Of a stretch of 55,360 nucleotides of DNA, positions 30,935 through 39,358 are shown in pieces. Where the stretch lies: assembly GCA_964501525.1 (NCBI GenBank), contig CAZCSI010000001.1, positions 1-55,360 of the forward strand. Direction: 5' to 3'. The notes beneath the pieces are model-generated. The model worked only from the letters and a program-made list of their open reading frames with translations. It was not told where the DNA came from and ran no database searches. The stretch is from CAYLVJ01 sp964501525. GTDB taxonomy: Bacteria; Patescibacteriota; Minisyncoccia; Minisyncoccales; CAYTKG01. How positions within the stretch are numbered: the first letter of the stretch is position 1; each line of letters begins with the position of its first letter. The position numbers and the translations under genes are program-made.

Positions 30935-33016
30935 ATGAGCTTAAGAAGTCCTGTTAAAAAAGTCTCCAACATCTCGCATGCTTATCAAAAAAAGCTGGGC
31001 CGGCTGGGAATTAAAACAATAGGCGGCCTGCTTTTTCATTTTCCGCACCGCTACGAAGACTGGTCGGAAACCGTTTTCATCAGTGAGCTGAAGCTGGGGC
31101 AGACAGCCTGCGTCAAAGGAAAGGTTAAGAAGATAGAAGGCTACAGAACTGCCAGAAAAAAGATAAACATCACCAAGGCTTTTATTAAAGACAAAACCGG
31201 CGTAACCCAAGCCCTATGGTTCAATCAACCCTACCTTAAAGAAACTCTCAAAACTGAAAGAGAAATCTGCTTTTGCGGAAAATTTGAGTTAGGGAAAGAA
31301 GGTCCTTTTCTTTCCAACCCTGTTTATGAAAAACTGAATAAGGGGCCGCAGATTCATACCGGTCGGCTGGTCCCCGTCTACCCGGAAACAGAAGGAGTCT
31401 CTTCACGCTGGCTCCGCTATATCCTCCACCCCCTTGTCCAAAAATATACCCCTAAAATGCCTGAAACCCTGCCTGGTTCAATAATAGAAGAAGAGGGGTT
31501 AATGGGCATGAAACAGGCCCTAAAGCAGATCCACTGGCCCGACTCTTTAGTCAAGGCCTCTGAGGCCCGGCACAGATTCTCTTTTGAAGAATTGTTTCTT
31601 CTGGAGCTTAAGGTGCTGGCAGAGAAAAAAAGAGTGGAGCATAAAAAAGCATTTCGAGTACCGATTGACAAAAAAATCACCGAAAAATTCATTAATTCCC
31701 TGCCCTTTAACCTTACGCAGGCGCAGCAGAGAAGCACCGAACAGATTCTTCAGGATATGCGGGAGGAGAGACCTATGTCGCGGCTGCTACAGGGAGACGT
31801 AGGAGCGGGAAAAACCATAGTTGCCGCTATAGCCGCGCTCAACGCGGTTGAGCAGGGATACCAGACGGCTCTGATGGCACCCACGGAAATCCTGGCCCAC
31901 CAACATTTCAGCGGTTTTTCCGATATCTTCAAAGAGTTTGACATTCCGATCTCCCTTTTAACCTCGACCTTCAGTCTCACAAGAAAAAAAGGGGAAAGGA
32001 TTGAACGCAGTAAAGAAAAAATCATCAAAAAGATAAGAGATGGAAACCCCGGGATCTTTGTCGGCACCCATGCCCTCATTCAGAAAAAGGTCAACTTTAA
32101 AAAGTTGGCTTTAGCCATTATCGACGAACAGCACCGATTTGGAGTTAAACAAAGAGCCGAGCTGAGAAACAAAGAGCCGGTTCCCCATCTTCTTAGTGTA
32201 ACCGCCACCCCTATTCCCCGCAGTCTGGCCCTGACTGCTTACGGAGACCTGGAGCTTTCCATTATCGATGAGCTGCCTGCCGGCAGAAAAGAAATAAAGA
32301 CCGAAGTGGTTTCTCCGGAACAAAGAGATGAGGTTTATAAGCTGGTGAAAAAAGAGATTCAGAAAGGGCGCCAGGCCTTTGTAATCTGTCCCCGTATCTC
32401 TTCCTCGGACAAAGAATCCGACTGGCAGGAGGTGAAAAATGCTGAACAAGAATACAAAAAATTATCCGGCAAGGTGTTTCCCGACCTTGAAATAGGGATG
32501 CTGCATGGACAGCTGGAACCAAAGCAAAAAGAAAGAATTATGAACCGCTTTAAAAAAGCTGAGATAGATGTTCTCGTTTCCACTTCGGTTGTGGAGGTAG
32601 GGGTGGACATACCCAACGCCACGGTAATGATTATCGAAGGGGCAGAAAGATTCGGCCTGGCTCAACTTCATCAATTCCGAGGACGGATAGGGAGGTCTGA
32701 ACACCAGGCCTACTGCTTTCTTTTTACCACCTCCCCTCAGGATACGGAAAAAAGACGGCTGCAGGCTATGGTAAAAACTAATGACGGCTTCGAACTGGCT
32801 CAAAAAGATCTCGAGATAAGGGGCCCCGGCGACTTCTTGGGAGGCCGTCAATCAGGTGTCCCGGACCTGGCCATGGCCTCTCTGCACAATACAAAGCTGG
32901 TTGAGAAAACAAGGAGCTGGGCGCAAAAAATACTGGAAAAATCGCCCGAGCTGCAAAAGTACCCCAACTTAAAAAAGCGCTTAAAGCGCTTTAAACAGGA
33001 GGTTCACCTGGAGTAA
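30935..33016 (+). CDS. recG: ATP-dependent DNA helicase RecG
   Basis: A 693-aa RecG. The N-terminal wedge/OB domain (LLFHFPHRYEDWS ... ACVKGKVKKIEGYRTARKK) is followed by the helicase core. Motifs in order: Walker A GDVGAGKT (about residue 287), APTEILAHQH, TSTF-LTR, GTHALIQ, DEQHRFGVKQR, SVTATPIPRSLALTAYGDLE, then STSVVEVGVDIPNAT, AERFGLAQLHQFRGRIGRS and the RecG C-terminus FELAQKDLEIRGPGDFLGGRQSG. It reverses stalled forks and moves Holliday junctions. No ribosome binding site. Its TAA directly abuts the stop of the converging glycosyltransferase gene, with no terminator between them. Confidence 0.97.
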   Translation: MSLRSPVKKVSNISHAYQKKLGRLGIKTIGGLLFHFPHRYEDWSETVFISELKLGQTACVKGKVKKIEGYRTARKKINITKAFIKDKTGVTQALWFNQPYLKETLKTEREICFCGKFELGKEGPFLSNPVYEKLNKGPQIHTGRLVPVYPETEGVSSRWLRYILHPLVQKYTPKMPETLPGSIIEEEGLMGMKQALKQIHWPDSLVKASEARHRFSFEELFLLELKVLAEKKRVEHKKAFRVPIDKKITEKFINSLPFNLTQAQQRSTEQILQDMREERPMSRLLQGDVGAGKTIVAAIAALNAVEQGYQTALMAPTEILAHQHFSGFSDIFKEFDIPISLLTSTFSLTRKKGERIERSKEKIIKKIRDGNPGIFVGTHALIQKKVNFKKLALAIIDEQHRFGVKQRAELRNKEPVPHLLSVTATPIPRSLALTAYGDLELSIIDELPAGRKEIKTEVVSPEQRDEVYKLVKKEIQKGRQAFVICPRISSSDKESDWQEVKNAEQEYKKLSGKVFPDLEIGMLHGQLEPKQKERIMNRFKKAEIDVLVSTSVVEVGVDIPNATVMIIEGAERFGLAQLHQFRGRIGRSEHQAYCFLFTTSPQDTEKRRLQAMVKTNDGFELAQKDLEIRGPGDFLGGRQSGVPDLAMASLHNTKLVEKTRSWAQKILEKSPELQKYPNLKKRLKRFKQEVHLE

Positions 33017-34558
33017 TCAGGAACGCAGCTTGGGAGTAACCCAAAAACCCATATACTTGCCCAACATGTAACGGGTTTGAGCGTCAAAAGCAGGCAGAGA
33101 ACCAAAAACTAAAAGCTGAATGGGCACCAATGCCCAGCCCAAGATGAAAAAGATATATTTGCGAAAACCTTTTTGTTCAGGGCGAGGAGGAAGAAGGGTG
33201 GTGCTGACCCAAATGGAAGTCACAAGCCCCAGCATAGCGAAGGTCATTATCCTGCTCACCAGCTTAGGGGTTGTATAGCTCACAATAGACTGTGAAAACC
33301 ATCCCTGGCCGAAAATAATAGGCATCCAGCCCAGAGTAAAGATAAGAATAGAGGCCATGGACCAGTTCCAGTTGCCTACAATAAGCTCAACCCCCCGGCT
33401 TATTTTTTTCATTAAAGGAACCTCTTGATTTTTCAGGCTTCCGTACAAAAAATAGGCGGTATTTTCAGGATAAGCCCATCTTCTTTGCTGCTTATACACC
33501 TGTTTTAATGTCTGCCAAGGATTCTGGCCGATGTTGGCGTCCAGAGAAACGGGATAGTAAATAGGCTGGGTGCGGTAATCGCCGTTGTAACGAAAAAAGC
33601 ATTGCCAAAAAATCCTTGAGTCCTCGTTAACCATATTTCTCTGTTTAAAGCCTACATCAACCAGGGCCTTGAAACTCATAGAATGAGAGGAAAAGGTAAC
33701 CAGCTGGTTCGGTCTTTCCTGACAAATAATCTGCCAGAAAATTCCGGTAAAAGAAGCGGTCTGAGAAAAAAACGGAGCCTGCCAAATATTGTTATTATAA
33801 AGGGGAATGGGCTGGTACGAGGTCCTGGTCGGCTTGTCCGCAGTTAAATAATGATAAGCAACACAGCTAAAGTACTTGGGAAAAATCTGAGTGTCAATAT
33901 CAAAAGAAGAATAAATGATTTTTTCATAATCTAATCCGAGCCGGTCAACCACCTTTTCTTTTACTTTTTTAGAAGCCCAGGCATCATTAGCACCCTTGCC
34001 TTTCAGCTCCCCTACAATATCTCCGGGGTGAAAGGTGGTGAGAAGCTTGAAAAATTTGCCGCCATATTTTTCTTCCAAGACCCGGGCAACTTCTTTCCTG
34101 CTCTCCCCTGCTCTTTGTTCAAAGGCAAGCACCACTATTATCTTGTCCTTAGGGTATTCGCACTCAACCAAAGAATCCAGGCTTTCTTCAATCACCTCAA
34201 TCGGCTCTTTATAGTTGGGAAGAACCACAACATGGTAAATCTCTTTCCAGCTTTGAATGTCGATAGAATATTCTTTAAGCCCTTTAATCTCTGACAGCCA
34301 GTCCTGCTCCATACTGTCTTTCATTTTCTTAAACCCGGTATAGAGGTGAAAAGAATAATAGATGCTGAGCACCAGCCAGAAAACCACGAAAACAAGAAGA
34401 AAGTGAAGAATAAACACGGGAAACAGCCAAGAAAGAGCAATAACTAAAAAAATAGTGCCCCAGGAGAGAGCACCTTGAACTATTTCGAAAAAACGGTACA
34501 GCTGTCTTTCTTTTCCCTCCGGAAGATCTGTTGCTTTACCAACTCTAAGATAGTGCAT
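33017..34558 (-). CDS. Family 2 glycosyltransferase with membrane segments
   Basis: A 513-aa processive-type GT2 protein. Two N-terminal spans (about residues 33-75) precede the GT-A domain: HVVVLPNYKEPIEVIEESLDSL, the Asp of IIYSSFDIDTQIFP, the acceptor-site Asp region (NMVNEDSRIFWQCFF) and YKQQRRWAYP, the Q-x-x-R-W motif of cellulose/hyaluronan synthase-like enzymes. At least four more spans follow. It should make or export a surface polysaccharide; the sugar is unknown. It is transcribed alone, converging with recG and with tRNA-Glu upstream. Confidence 0.85.
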   Translation of the reverse strand: MHYLRVGKATDLPEGKERQLYRFFEIVQGALSWGTIFLVIALSWLFPVFILHFLLVFVVFWLVLSIYYSFHLYTGFKKMKDSMEQDWLSEIKGLKEYSIDIQSWKEIYHVVVLPNYKEPIEVIEESLDSLVECEYPKDKIIVVLAFEQRAGESRKEVARVLEEKYGGKFFKLLTTFHPGDIVGELKGKGANDAWASKKVKEKVVDRLGLDYEKIIYSSFDIDTQIFPKYFSCVAYHYLTADKPTRTSYQPIPLYNNNIWQAPFFSQTASFTGIFWQIICQERPNQLVTFSSHSMSFKALVDVGFKQRNMVNEDSRIFWQCFFRYNGDYRTQPIYYPVSLDANIGQNPWQTLKQVYKQQRRWAYPENTAYFLYGSLKNQEVPLMKKISRGVELIVGNWNWSMASILIFTLGWMPIIFGQGWFSQSIVSYTTPKLVSRIMTFAMLGLVTSIWVSTTLLPPRPEQKGFRKYIFFILGWALVPIQLLVFGSLPAFDAQTRYMLGKYMGFWVTPKLRS

Positions 34559-34599
34559 AACCGATTAAATAGATAGAAGCGAAAGTACTTGTATTGGGG

Positions 34600-34674
34600 C
34601 GACCCCACCGGGATTTGAACCCGGGTTGCCAGGATGAAAACCTGGTGTCCTGAGCCAGACTAGACGATGGGGTC
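34600..34674 (-). tRNA. tRNA-Glu (UUC)
   Basis: Acceptor GACCCCA/TGGGGTC, discriminator G. Anticodon arm CCAGG-TTTTCAT-CCTGG gives UUC. T-arm CCGGG-TTCAAAT-CCCGG. CCA not encoded. Confidence 0.94.
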
Positions 34675-34790
34675 TTTGTCCCTCCCTCTGTCATACAATA
34701 AAAACAAGAAATCACCAACAAAGGTTTACCGGAATTGCTAAAACTCCGTATATAGAATAATATAGGACAAACAACGAAGAATCAAGAACC

Positions 34791-35858
34791 ATGACTCAAA
34801 AATCAAAGATTAAAACTATATTAGCCGTTGAAACCTCCTGCGATGAAACAGGGGTTGCTGTTCTGAATAAAGAAAAGGGCGGGATAAAAATCTTAGCCAG
34901 TGAGCTGGCCTCACAAGCAAAACTTCATCAAAAATACGGCGGGGTTTATCCCAACATCGCCATCAGAGAACACAACAAGAACCTGCCTCTTTTACTAAAA
35001 AAGACGGCAGCGCGGGCCGGGAAAACAGAGCTGGATGCTGTAGCCGTAACCGTGGGCCCGGGACTGGAGCCCTGTTTGTGGGAGGGGGTCAACTTTGTTA
35101 AAGAAACAGCCAGAAAACAAAACCTGCCCGTTATTCCAGTCAACCATATGGAGGCGCACATTCTTATCAACCTTGTTAATAAAATAAGTAAGGATAAAAA
35201 GAGCTTGTTTCCGGCAATAGCATTACTTGTAAGCGGAGGCCATACCCAGCTCGTCCTGGTAAAATCCATAGGCGACTATGAGGTCCTGGGAGAAACCAGA
35301 GATGATGCAGCCGGCGAATGCTTTGACAAGTCAGCCCGCATCTTAGGATTGTCCTATCCCGGCGGACCCGAGATCGCTGCCCGCGCAGAACAATCCACCG
35401 CTTCCGAACCGCATCCGGTAATCGATCTTCCCAGACCGATGATAGACAGTCGTGATTATGATTTCTCCTTTTCCGGGCTCAAAACAGCTGTTCTTTATGA
35501 CTTCCGTTCCCGGTCTGCCGAAATCAAAGAGTCGGAGCAATATATCACAGCTATGTGTTATGAAATCGAACAAGCCATCACAGACGTGTTGGTAAAAAAG
35601 ACAATAAAAGCTGCCAAGGACTATCTGGTTAAAACAATTATTTTAGGCGGGGGGGTGGCCGCCAACAAAAAGCTAAGACAAGAAATTAGTAGAGAGGCAG
35701 AAAAAAAATTACCCGGCGTTAGTTGTCTTCTGCCCCCTACCCGGTTTGCTACGGACAACGCGGTCATGGTTGGAGCGGCCGCCTTCTTCAATCTGGAACA
35801 AGCAGCAGGCTGGCAAGAGATCAAAGTTAATGCTAATCTAAGACTGGACAGCGATTAA
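34791..35858 (+). CDS. tsaD: tRNA N6-adenosine threonylcarbamoyltransferase TsaD
   Basis: A 355-aa Kae1/TsaD. Motifs: AVETSCDETGVAVL at the start, the YGGVYPNIAIREH segment, the metal-binding HMEAH (about residue 119), LLVSGGHTQLVLV, DDAAGECFDKSARILGLSYPGGPEIA, DFSFSGLKTAV, and LGGGVAANKKLR with FATDNAVMVG near the end. With TsaB/E/C it makes t6A37 on ANN-decoding tRNAs. The partners are not in this window. It is divergent from tRNA-Glu and followed 29 nt later by the PrsW-like gene. Confidence 0.97.
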   Translation: MTQKSKIKTILAVETSCDETGVAVLNKEKGGIKILASELASQAKLHQKYGGVYPNIAIREHNKNLPLLLKKTAARAGKTELDAVAVTVGPGLEPCLWEGVNFVKETARKQNLPVIPVNHMEAHILINLVNKISKDKKSLFPAIALLVSGGHTQLVLVKSIGDYEVLGETRDDAAGECFDKSARILGLSYPGGPEIAARAEQSTASEPHPVIDLPRPMIDSRDYDFSFSGLKTAVLYDFRSRSAEIKESEQYITAMCYEIEQAITDVLVKKTIKAAKDYLVKTIILGGGVAANKKLRQEISREAEKKLPGVSCLLPPTRFATDNAVMVGAAAFFNLEQAAGWQEIKVNANLRLDSD

Positions 35859-35887
35859 AAACCTATTCTTTTAACCGCCATCGCTTT

Positions 35888-36598
35888 ATGATTCGAGTCA
35901 TTTATATTCTTCTAGGTATCGCACCCAGCTTGGTCTGGCTTGTTTATTATCTGAACAAGGATGCCGACCCTGAACCTAAGAAATCGATTTTAAAAATTTA
36001 CATGGGAGGGGCCCTGTCCGCCGCCTTGGCCGGTATCCTAGAAACCATACTTATTAGAAACTGGGAAGGATACTACAGCGCCGGAATTTATCCTTCCGCC
36101 CTCTTCTTCGTTGCCATTGCCTTTATTGAAGAGTTTGCAAAATATCTGCCTGTAAGGCTGGAGCAATGGAACAATATGGAGGTTGACGAACCGTTTGATG
36201 TCGCAGCCTATATGATAACCTCAGCTATGGGGTTCGCAGCCCTGGAAAATATTTTCCTTTTCTTCACCAAAAGATTAAGATTTATGGAGATCTTTTTTGT
36301 CTCCAGCTTCCGTTTTGTAGGAGCCACCTTTTTACACGCTCTCTGCTCCGGACTGCTCGGCTACTTTATCGCTCTTTCTTTTTATCACAGAAAAACTAAA
36401 AAAAGTTTAAAAGCCCGTTTCCTGGTCGTCTCTGGATTCATAGCAGCCACCCTGTTGCACGCTTTATACAATTTCTCTATAATAAAAGTAGCCAATCAAC
36501 TGAGAATTCTGTTTCCCCTGGTTCTCGTTGGAATTTCCGCCCTTATTCTTTCCCTTTCCTTAAAACATCTCCAAAAATTAAAAAGCATTTGTAAATAA
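35888..36598 (+). CDS. PrsW-family intramembrane metalloprotease
   Basis: A 236-aa polytopic protein with about seven spans. PrsW signature elements are visible: YLNKDADPEPKKS after the first span, the FIEEFAKYLPV motif (EExxK), AMGFAALENIFLF (E), HALCSGLLGYF (H) and HALYNF (H). These residues form the presumed metal site shared with CAAX proteases. PrsW in Bacillus cleaves an anti-sigma factor; the target here is unknown. It lies between tsaD and hsp20 on the same strand. Confidence 0.88.
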   Translation: MIRVIYILLGIAPSLVWLVYYLNKDADPEPKKSILKIYMGGALSAALAGILETILIRNWEGYYSAGIYPSALFFVAIAFIEEFAKYLPVRLEQWNNMEVDEPFDVAAYMITSAMGFAALENIFLFFTKRLRFMEIFFVSSFRFVGATFLHALCSGLLGYFIALSFYHRKTKKSLKARFLVVSGFIAATLLHALYNFSIIKVANQLRILFPLVLVGISALILSLSLKHLQKLKSICK

Positions 36599-36610
36599 TT
36601 ACTGCGTAAT

Positions 36611-36994
36611 ATGATGAAAAAAAACGAAGAAGAGATAGAGGTTAAAAAAGAAGGCTGGTTTGAGCCGGAGGGTGAGCTGGTGGTTGATGTTTGGGAAAAT
36701 GAAGAAGAAATAGTGATTCAGGCGCCCGTAGCAGGCGTAGAGAATGATGATATAGAGATTATAATCGAAGGTGATGTTTTGAAAATAAAAGGAGAAAGAC
36801 CCAACACAACCGAAGTAAAAGAAGAAAATTATCTTTTAAAAGAATGTTACTGGGGTTCTTTCGGTAGAGAGATCAGTCTGCCGGAAAGCATTAAGAAAGA
36901 GGATGTCAAGGCCAGCGTGGAAAAGGGAATTTTAACCATCAAGCTGCCCAAAAAAGAACAGGAACAGGAGGGAAAGAAAATAGAAATAGAATAA
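36611..36994 (+). CDS. Small heat-shock protein Hsp20
   Basis: A 127-aa ATP-independent holdase. The alpha-crystallin domain is complete: ELVVDVWENEEEIVIQAPVAGV, IEIIIEGDVLKIKGER, YLLKECYWGSFGREISLPESI and ASVEKGILTIKLPKKE (the G-I/V-L motif). The short Glu-rich N-terminus and Lys/Glu C-terminal tail are typical. An adjacent ATG one codon later (36614) is an equally good start. It follows the PrsW-like gene by 12 nt and is followed by the 90-bp repeat and a terminator. Confidence 0.92.
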   Translation: MMKKNEEEIEVKKEGWFEPEGELVVDVWENEEEIVIQAPVAGVENDDIEIIIEGDVLKIKGERPNTTEVKEENYLLKECYWGSFGREISLPESIKKEDVKASVEKGILTIKLPKKEQEQEGKKIEIE

Positions 36995-36998
36995 AATT

Positions 36999-37088
36999 TG
37001 TGCAATACCTGATTAATGGCTTTCCGAACCCAAGTGAGGAAAACATCCAAGGTTCTTGAGCGTCAGCGAAAGGTTCTTCTATTGCACA
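36999..37088 (+). repeat. 90-bp element with terminal inverted repeats, copy 1
   Basis: It starts TGTGCAATACC and ends TATTGCACA, so the ends are inverted repeats. Inside are GAACC...GGTTC pairing segments and AAGGTTCTT present twice. Copy 2 at 46735-46824 is the same length, in the same orientation and differs at about five positions. It lies right after the hsp20 stop. Confidence 0.85.
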
Positions 37089-37111
37089 GCTGCCCGCCAA
37101 CTAATCAACCA

Positions 37112-37135
37112 AAAAACCGCCAACCGGCGGTTTTT
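37112..37135 (+). terminator. Terminator after hsp20
   Basis: AAAAACCGCC and GGCGGTTTTT around an AACC loop; it can work on both strands. It ends the tsaD-prsW-hsp20 transcript. Confidence 0.88.
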
Positions 37136-37183
37136 GCATATAAAACAAATCTTATCTGCAAGCGCTTTAATTCTCTCTGGTTA

Positions 37184-37265
37184 TGCCTTGGGAGAGATTC
37201 GAACTCTCACGGGTTTCCCCATTGGGTCCTAAACCCAACGCGTCTGCCAGTTCCGCCACCAAGGC
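37184..37265 (-). tRNA. tRNA-Leu (UAG)
   Basis: Acceptor GCCTTGG/CCAAGGC, discriminator A. Anticodon arm TTGGG-TTTAGGA-CCCAA gives UAG. The variable arm TGGGGAAACCCGT is long, as in class II tRNAs, and the T-arm is GAGAG-TTCGAAT-CTCTC. CCA not encoded. Confidence 0.93.
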
Positions 37266-37308
37266 GTAAGTTGTCTTTGATCAACTCTTCAGCATAAGAG
37301 CTTCAGTA

Positions 37309-37335
37309 AAAAGGCGGGCTCAGCCCGCCTTTTTA
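37309..37335 (-). terminator. Terminator after the 144-aa pilin-like gene
   Basis: AAAAAGGCGGGCT and AGCCCGCCTTTTT form a strong symmetric hairpin, active on both strands. On the minus strand it ends the transcript of the VirB2-like gene group before tRNA-Leu. Confidence 0.85.
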
Positions 37336-37366
37336 CCATACGCACCCCTTTACTTCCCTTTTTAGT

Positions 37367-37801
37367 TTACCCGGGGGCGCCAGCAACATATTTCACAATT
37401 GCCGGAACCGCTCTTGCCAGCAGGGCTAAAGCCAGACCAATAGCCGCAAACATGATGAAGTTTTTGCCCTTGCTTATCTTTTCATCACTGCCTGCCGCAG
37501 TCAGGATCTGAAAGGCACCAAGCAGAACAAATATGATGGTCAAGGCAATCAGAAAGGTAAAAACCCAGTTGACTGCGTAGTTTATCGTACCCAGCAGACA
37601 GCAGATGCCGCAGATGTCACCGTCGTCGACATAAGAACAGGTACCCGTTTCAGTACCGCCAAGCGCAGCATCACAAGCATCTACACCCGTAGGAGCTCTT
37701 ACGTAACAACTATCTGGAAGCTCCTCTTGAGCAAAAACAGGCAAAGAAACTGCCATCAACATCAAGCCGACAAATACTGTCTTTAATAAGTTTTTTGACA
37801 T
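37367..37801 (-). CDS. VirB2/TrbC-like small pilin family protein, Cys-rich insert
   Basis: A 144-aa secreted or membrane protein. A clear signal peptide (MSKNLLKTVFVGLMLMAVSLPVFAQ) with an AQ-type cleavage is followed by about 45 residues with six Cys (DSCYV, DACDA, GTCSY, ICGICCL). Two hydrophobic helices (VNWVFTFLIALTIIFVLLGAFQIL and FIMFAAIGLALALLARAVPAIVKY) flank a short SDEKISKGK loop. This arrangement is that of TrbC/VirB2 pilins. It is paralogous to the gene at 38262. No VirB4 or other secretion ATPase is in the window. Confidence 0.7.
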   Translation of the reverse strand: MSKNLLKTVFVGLMLMAVSLPVFAQEELPDSCYVRAPTGVDACDAALGGTETGTCSYVDDGDICGICCLLGTINYAVNWVFTFLIALTIIFVLLGAFQILTAAGSDEKISKGKNFIMFAAIGLALALLARAVPAIVKYVAGAPG

Positions 37802-37953
37802 AATTTTTATTTCACTTTTACTCCGTTTTAACGTGAATATGTCACCGGAGTATATTTTAAGCGACCTTTAAACAATGACCTTTTAATTCATTAAGTCTAA
37901 CACAATAGTTTTCAACTGTAAACAACCAAACTGTGCAATATTGCTGACATCCG

Positions 37954-38008
37954 CATTCACCCGATTTATCCGCCTAACAACTCTACCCAACAACTACTTT
38001 GTTTTCAC
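37954..38008. repeat. 55-bp direct repeat, copy 1
   Basis: Starts CATTCACCCGATTTATCC and is repeated at 38211-38265 with one difference. Each copy lies just after the 3' end of a pilin-like reading frame (minus strand), so it marks the boundary of a tandem gene duplication. Confidence 0.9.
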
Positions 38009-38200
38009 ATTGGCACTGGCTCGTCCGGTGGCGGAATTGGCACTGGGTCGCCTGGGTCGCCTGGGTCGCCCGGCGGTAACGGATCAGGCGGTAACGGATC
38101 AGGCGGTAACGGATCAGGCTCTGGCACTGGCCCTGGCACTGGCTCAGGCTCGGGCTCACTAGGCACTGGCCCTGGCCCTGGCCCTGATTCTGATGAAGAC
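38005..38200 (-). CDS. Partial pilin-like gene: Pro-rich C-terminal tail next to the gap
   Basis: This minus-strand frame enters from the N gap with SSSESGPGPGPVP and continues as SEPEPEPVPGPVPEPDP, three LPPDP-type repeats and GDPGDPGDPVP, ending at a TGA (38007-38005). The complete neighbour at 38262 joins its core to its tail through SSESEPEPEP and ends GDPGDPVPE, so this is the tail of a second copy whose N-terminal two-helix core is missing in the gap. The 55-bp repeat follows both copies. It is partial because of the assembly. Confidence 0.65.
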
Positions 38201-38210
38201 NNNNNNNNNN
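38201..38210. other. Assembly gap (10 N)
   Basis: Ten unresolved bases between a Pro-rich coding tail and the second copy of a 55-bp repeat. Ten is a scaffolding placeholder; the real missing length should hold about 300 nt or more of a duplicated pilin gene. Confidence 0.95.
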
Positions 38211-38265
38211 CATTCACCCGATTTATCCGCCTAACAACTCTACCCAACAACTACTTTGTTTTTAC
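38211..38265. repeat. 55-bp direct repeat, copy 2
   Basis: Second copy of the sequence at 37954-38008, beginning directly after the N gap. It overlaps the 3' end of the pilin gene at 38262. Confidence 0.9.
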
Positions 38266-38771
38266 TCTGGCACTGGGTCGCCTGGGTCGCCCGGCGGCCA
38301 CGGATCAAACGGTGGCGGCTCGGGTTCAGGTTCAGGCTCAGGCTCAGGCTCGGGTTCAGGCTCAGGCTCGGGTTCAGGCTCAGGCTCTGGCTCGGGCTCA
38401 GGCTCAGGCTCTGGCTCTGGCTCTGATTCCGAAGACGGTACACCTAAAGTATACTTGAGAACCGAGGTTAGCCCTCTGGCAAAAAGGATGATGGCTAAAC
38501 CGATAGCAGCGTACATAATAAAATCTCTTCCTTTCTTAACTCTCTTGGCGTCTCCTCCTCCGGTCAAGACAAAAAATGCTCCGATCAAGACCATCAGGGT
38601 TGTCAAGGGAATACCCACCATAAGAATAAAGTTGGCAATGCTCTCTATCAGCTCTTCGAGGCTATCGTATTCTAAGGGGTTTTCAAATTCAATTTGAGCT
38701 GCTGCCAAGAGGGGTAGAAGAAGTAAACCAAGGAATAAAATGGTAGTTAATGTTTTTTGAGCTGACTGCAT
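38262..38771 (-). CDS. VirB2/TrbC-like pilin family protein with Glu-Pro repeat tail
   Basis: A 169-aa protein. A signal peptide (LTTILFLGLLLLPLLAAAQ) is followed by IEFENPLEYDSLEELIESIANFIL and two hydrophobic helices around a GGGDAKRVKKGRDF loop, as in VirB2/TrbC. After GVPSSES comes a tail of about 20 EP dipeptides and a PPFDPWPPGDPGDPVPE end. The core FIMYAAIGLAIILFARGL matches FIMFAAIGLALALLARAV in the gene at 37367. The EP tail would be stiff and acidic and could cross or bind the wall (inference). The repeats are a likely cause of the assembly break beside it. Confidence 0.75.
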   Translation of the reverse strand: MQSAQKTLTTILFLGLLLLPLLAAAQIEFENPLEYDSLEELIESIANFILMVGIPLTTLMVLIGAFFVLTGGGDAKRVKKGRDFIMYAAIGLAIILFARGLTSVLKYTLGVPSSESEPEPEPEPEPEPEPEPEPEPEPEPEPEPEPEPEPEPPPFDPWPPGDPGDPVPE

Positions 38772-38791
38772 ATCAAAGAGTATGTATTTTA

Positions 38792-39319
38792 TTATTTTTT
38801 CTCAAAAAGCAAGGCCCAGTGAAAATCACCGGACTCCAACTCTTTCTCAAACTTAAAACCCTTTTCTTCTGTTTTTTCCTTTACCTCTTCCTCGGATACA
38901 CGCAATGTTTGTTTCGGACCGAACCCGGATTCCCTTTTCCAATCAATGATAAGCAGTTTACCTCCCGGCCTTAACACACGGCCGGCCTCTTCGATAATCT
39001 TAATTCTTTCTTCGGCCTGAAAAAGAACATTGGGAATAAGAACCAGGTTCAGGTAATCATCCGGCAGGGTTGACCCTTTTTCCTTTTCCAGGTCGCAGCG
39101 GACGGTCTGGATATTGTAAACTCCTTTTGAGCGGGCCTCTTTCTCCAGGACAAGCAAGGGCTCCTGCTGAATATCCATGCCGTAAACCTTGCCCTTGGGC
39201 AGCCTGCGGGCCAGCTCTATGGCAAACTTACCCGTACCGCACCCAAACTCAGCGGCCAGCATATTCTGCTCAATTGAAATCTGGTCTAAAATCTGATTGG
39301 GCCTTATAAATCCTGACAT
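38792..39319 (-). CDS. Class I SAM-dependent methyltransferase
   Basis: A 175-aa UbiE-like methyltransferase. The SAM site is in AAEFGCGTGKFAIELARRLP; the next strand GKVYGMDIQ ends in the acidic residue that binds ribose; VRCDLEKEKGSTLPDD and YLNLVLIPNVLFQ follow; then GRVLRPGGKLLIIDWK. The substrate cannot be told. It is short for the family but complete. It lies between gyrA and the pilin-like genes on the same strand. Confidence 0.85.
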   Translation of the reverse strand: MSGFIRPNQILDQISIEQNMLAAEFGCGTGKFAIELARRLPKGKVYGMDIQQEPLLVLEKEARSKGVYNIQTVRCDLEKEKGSTLPDDYLNLVLIPNVLFQAEERIKIIEEAGRVLRPGGKLLIIDWKRESGFGPKQTLRVSEEEVKEKTEEKGFKFEKELESGDFHWALLFEKK

Positions 39320-39358
39320 GTTCTCCTATTTTACCCTATTTTTTGTCAAAACAAAAGA

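Noticed and set aside
33000..33030. Terminator between recG and the glycosyltransferase gene
   Set aside because: The two stop codons abut and no hairpin with a T-run is seen nearby.
37941..38443. Long frames on both strands across the low-complexity tails, including one crossing the N gap
   Set aside because: They are frame shadows of the EP/PDP repeats; a product running from the 55-bp repeat through N bases into the tail is an artefact.
37367..38771. Conjugative type IV secretion locus
   Set aside because: Only VirB2/TrbC-like subunits are present; no VirB4, VirD4, relaxase or other components are visible.
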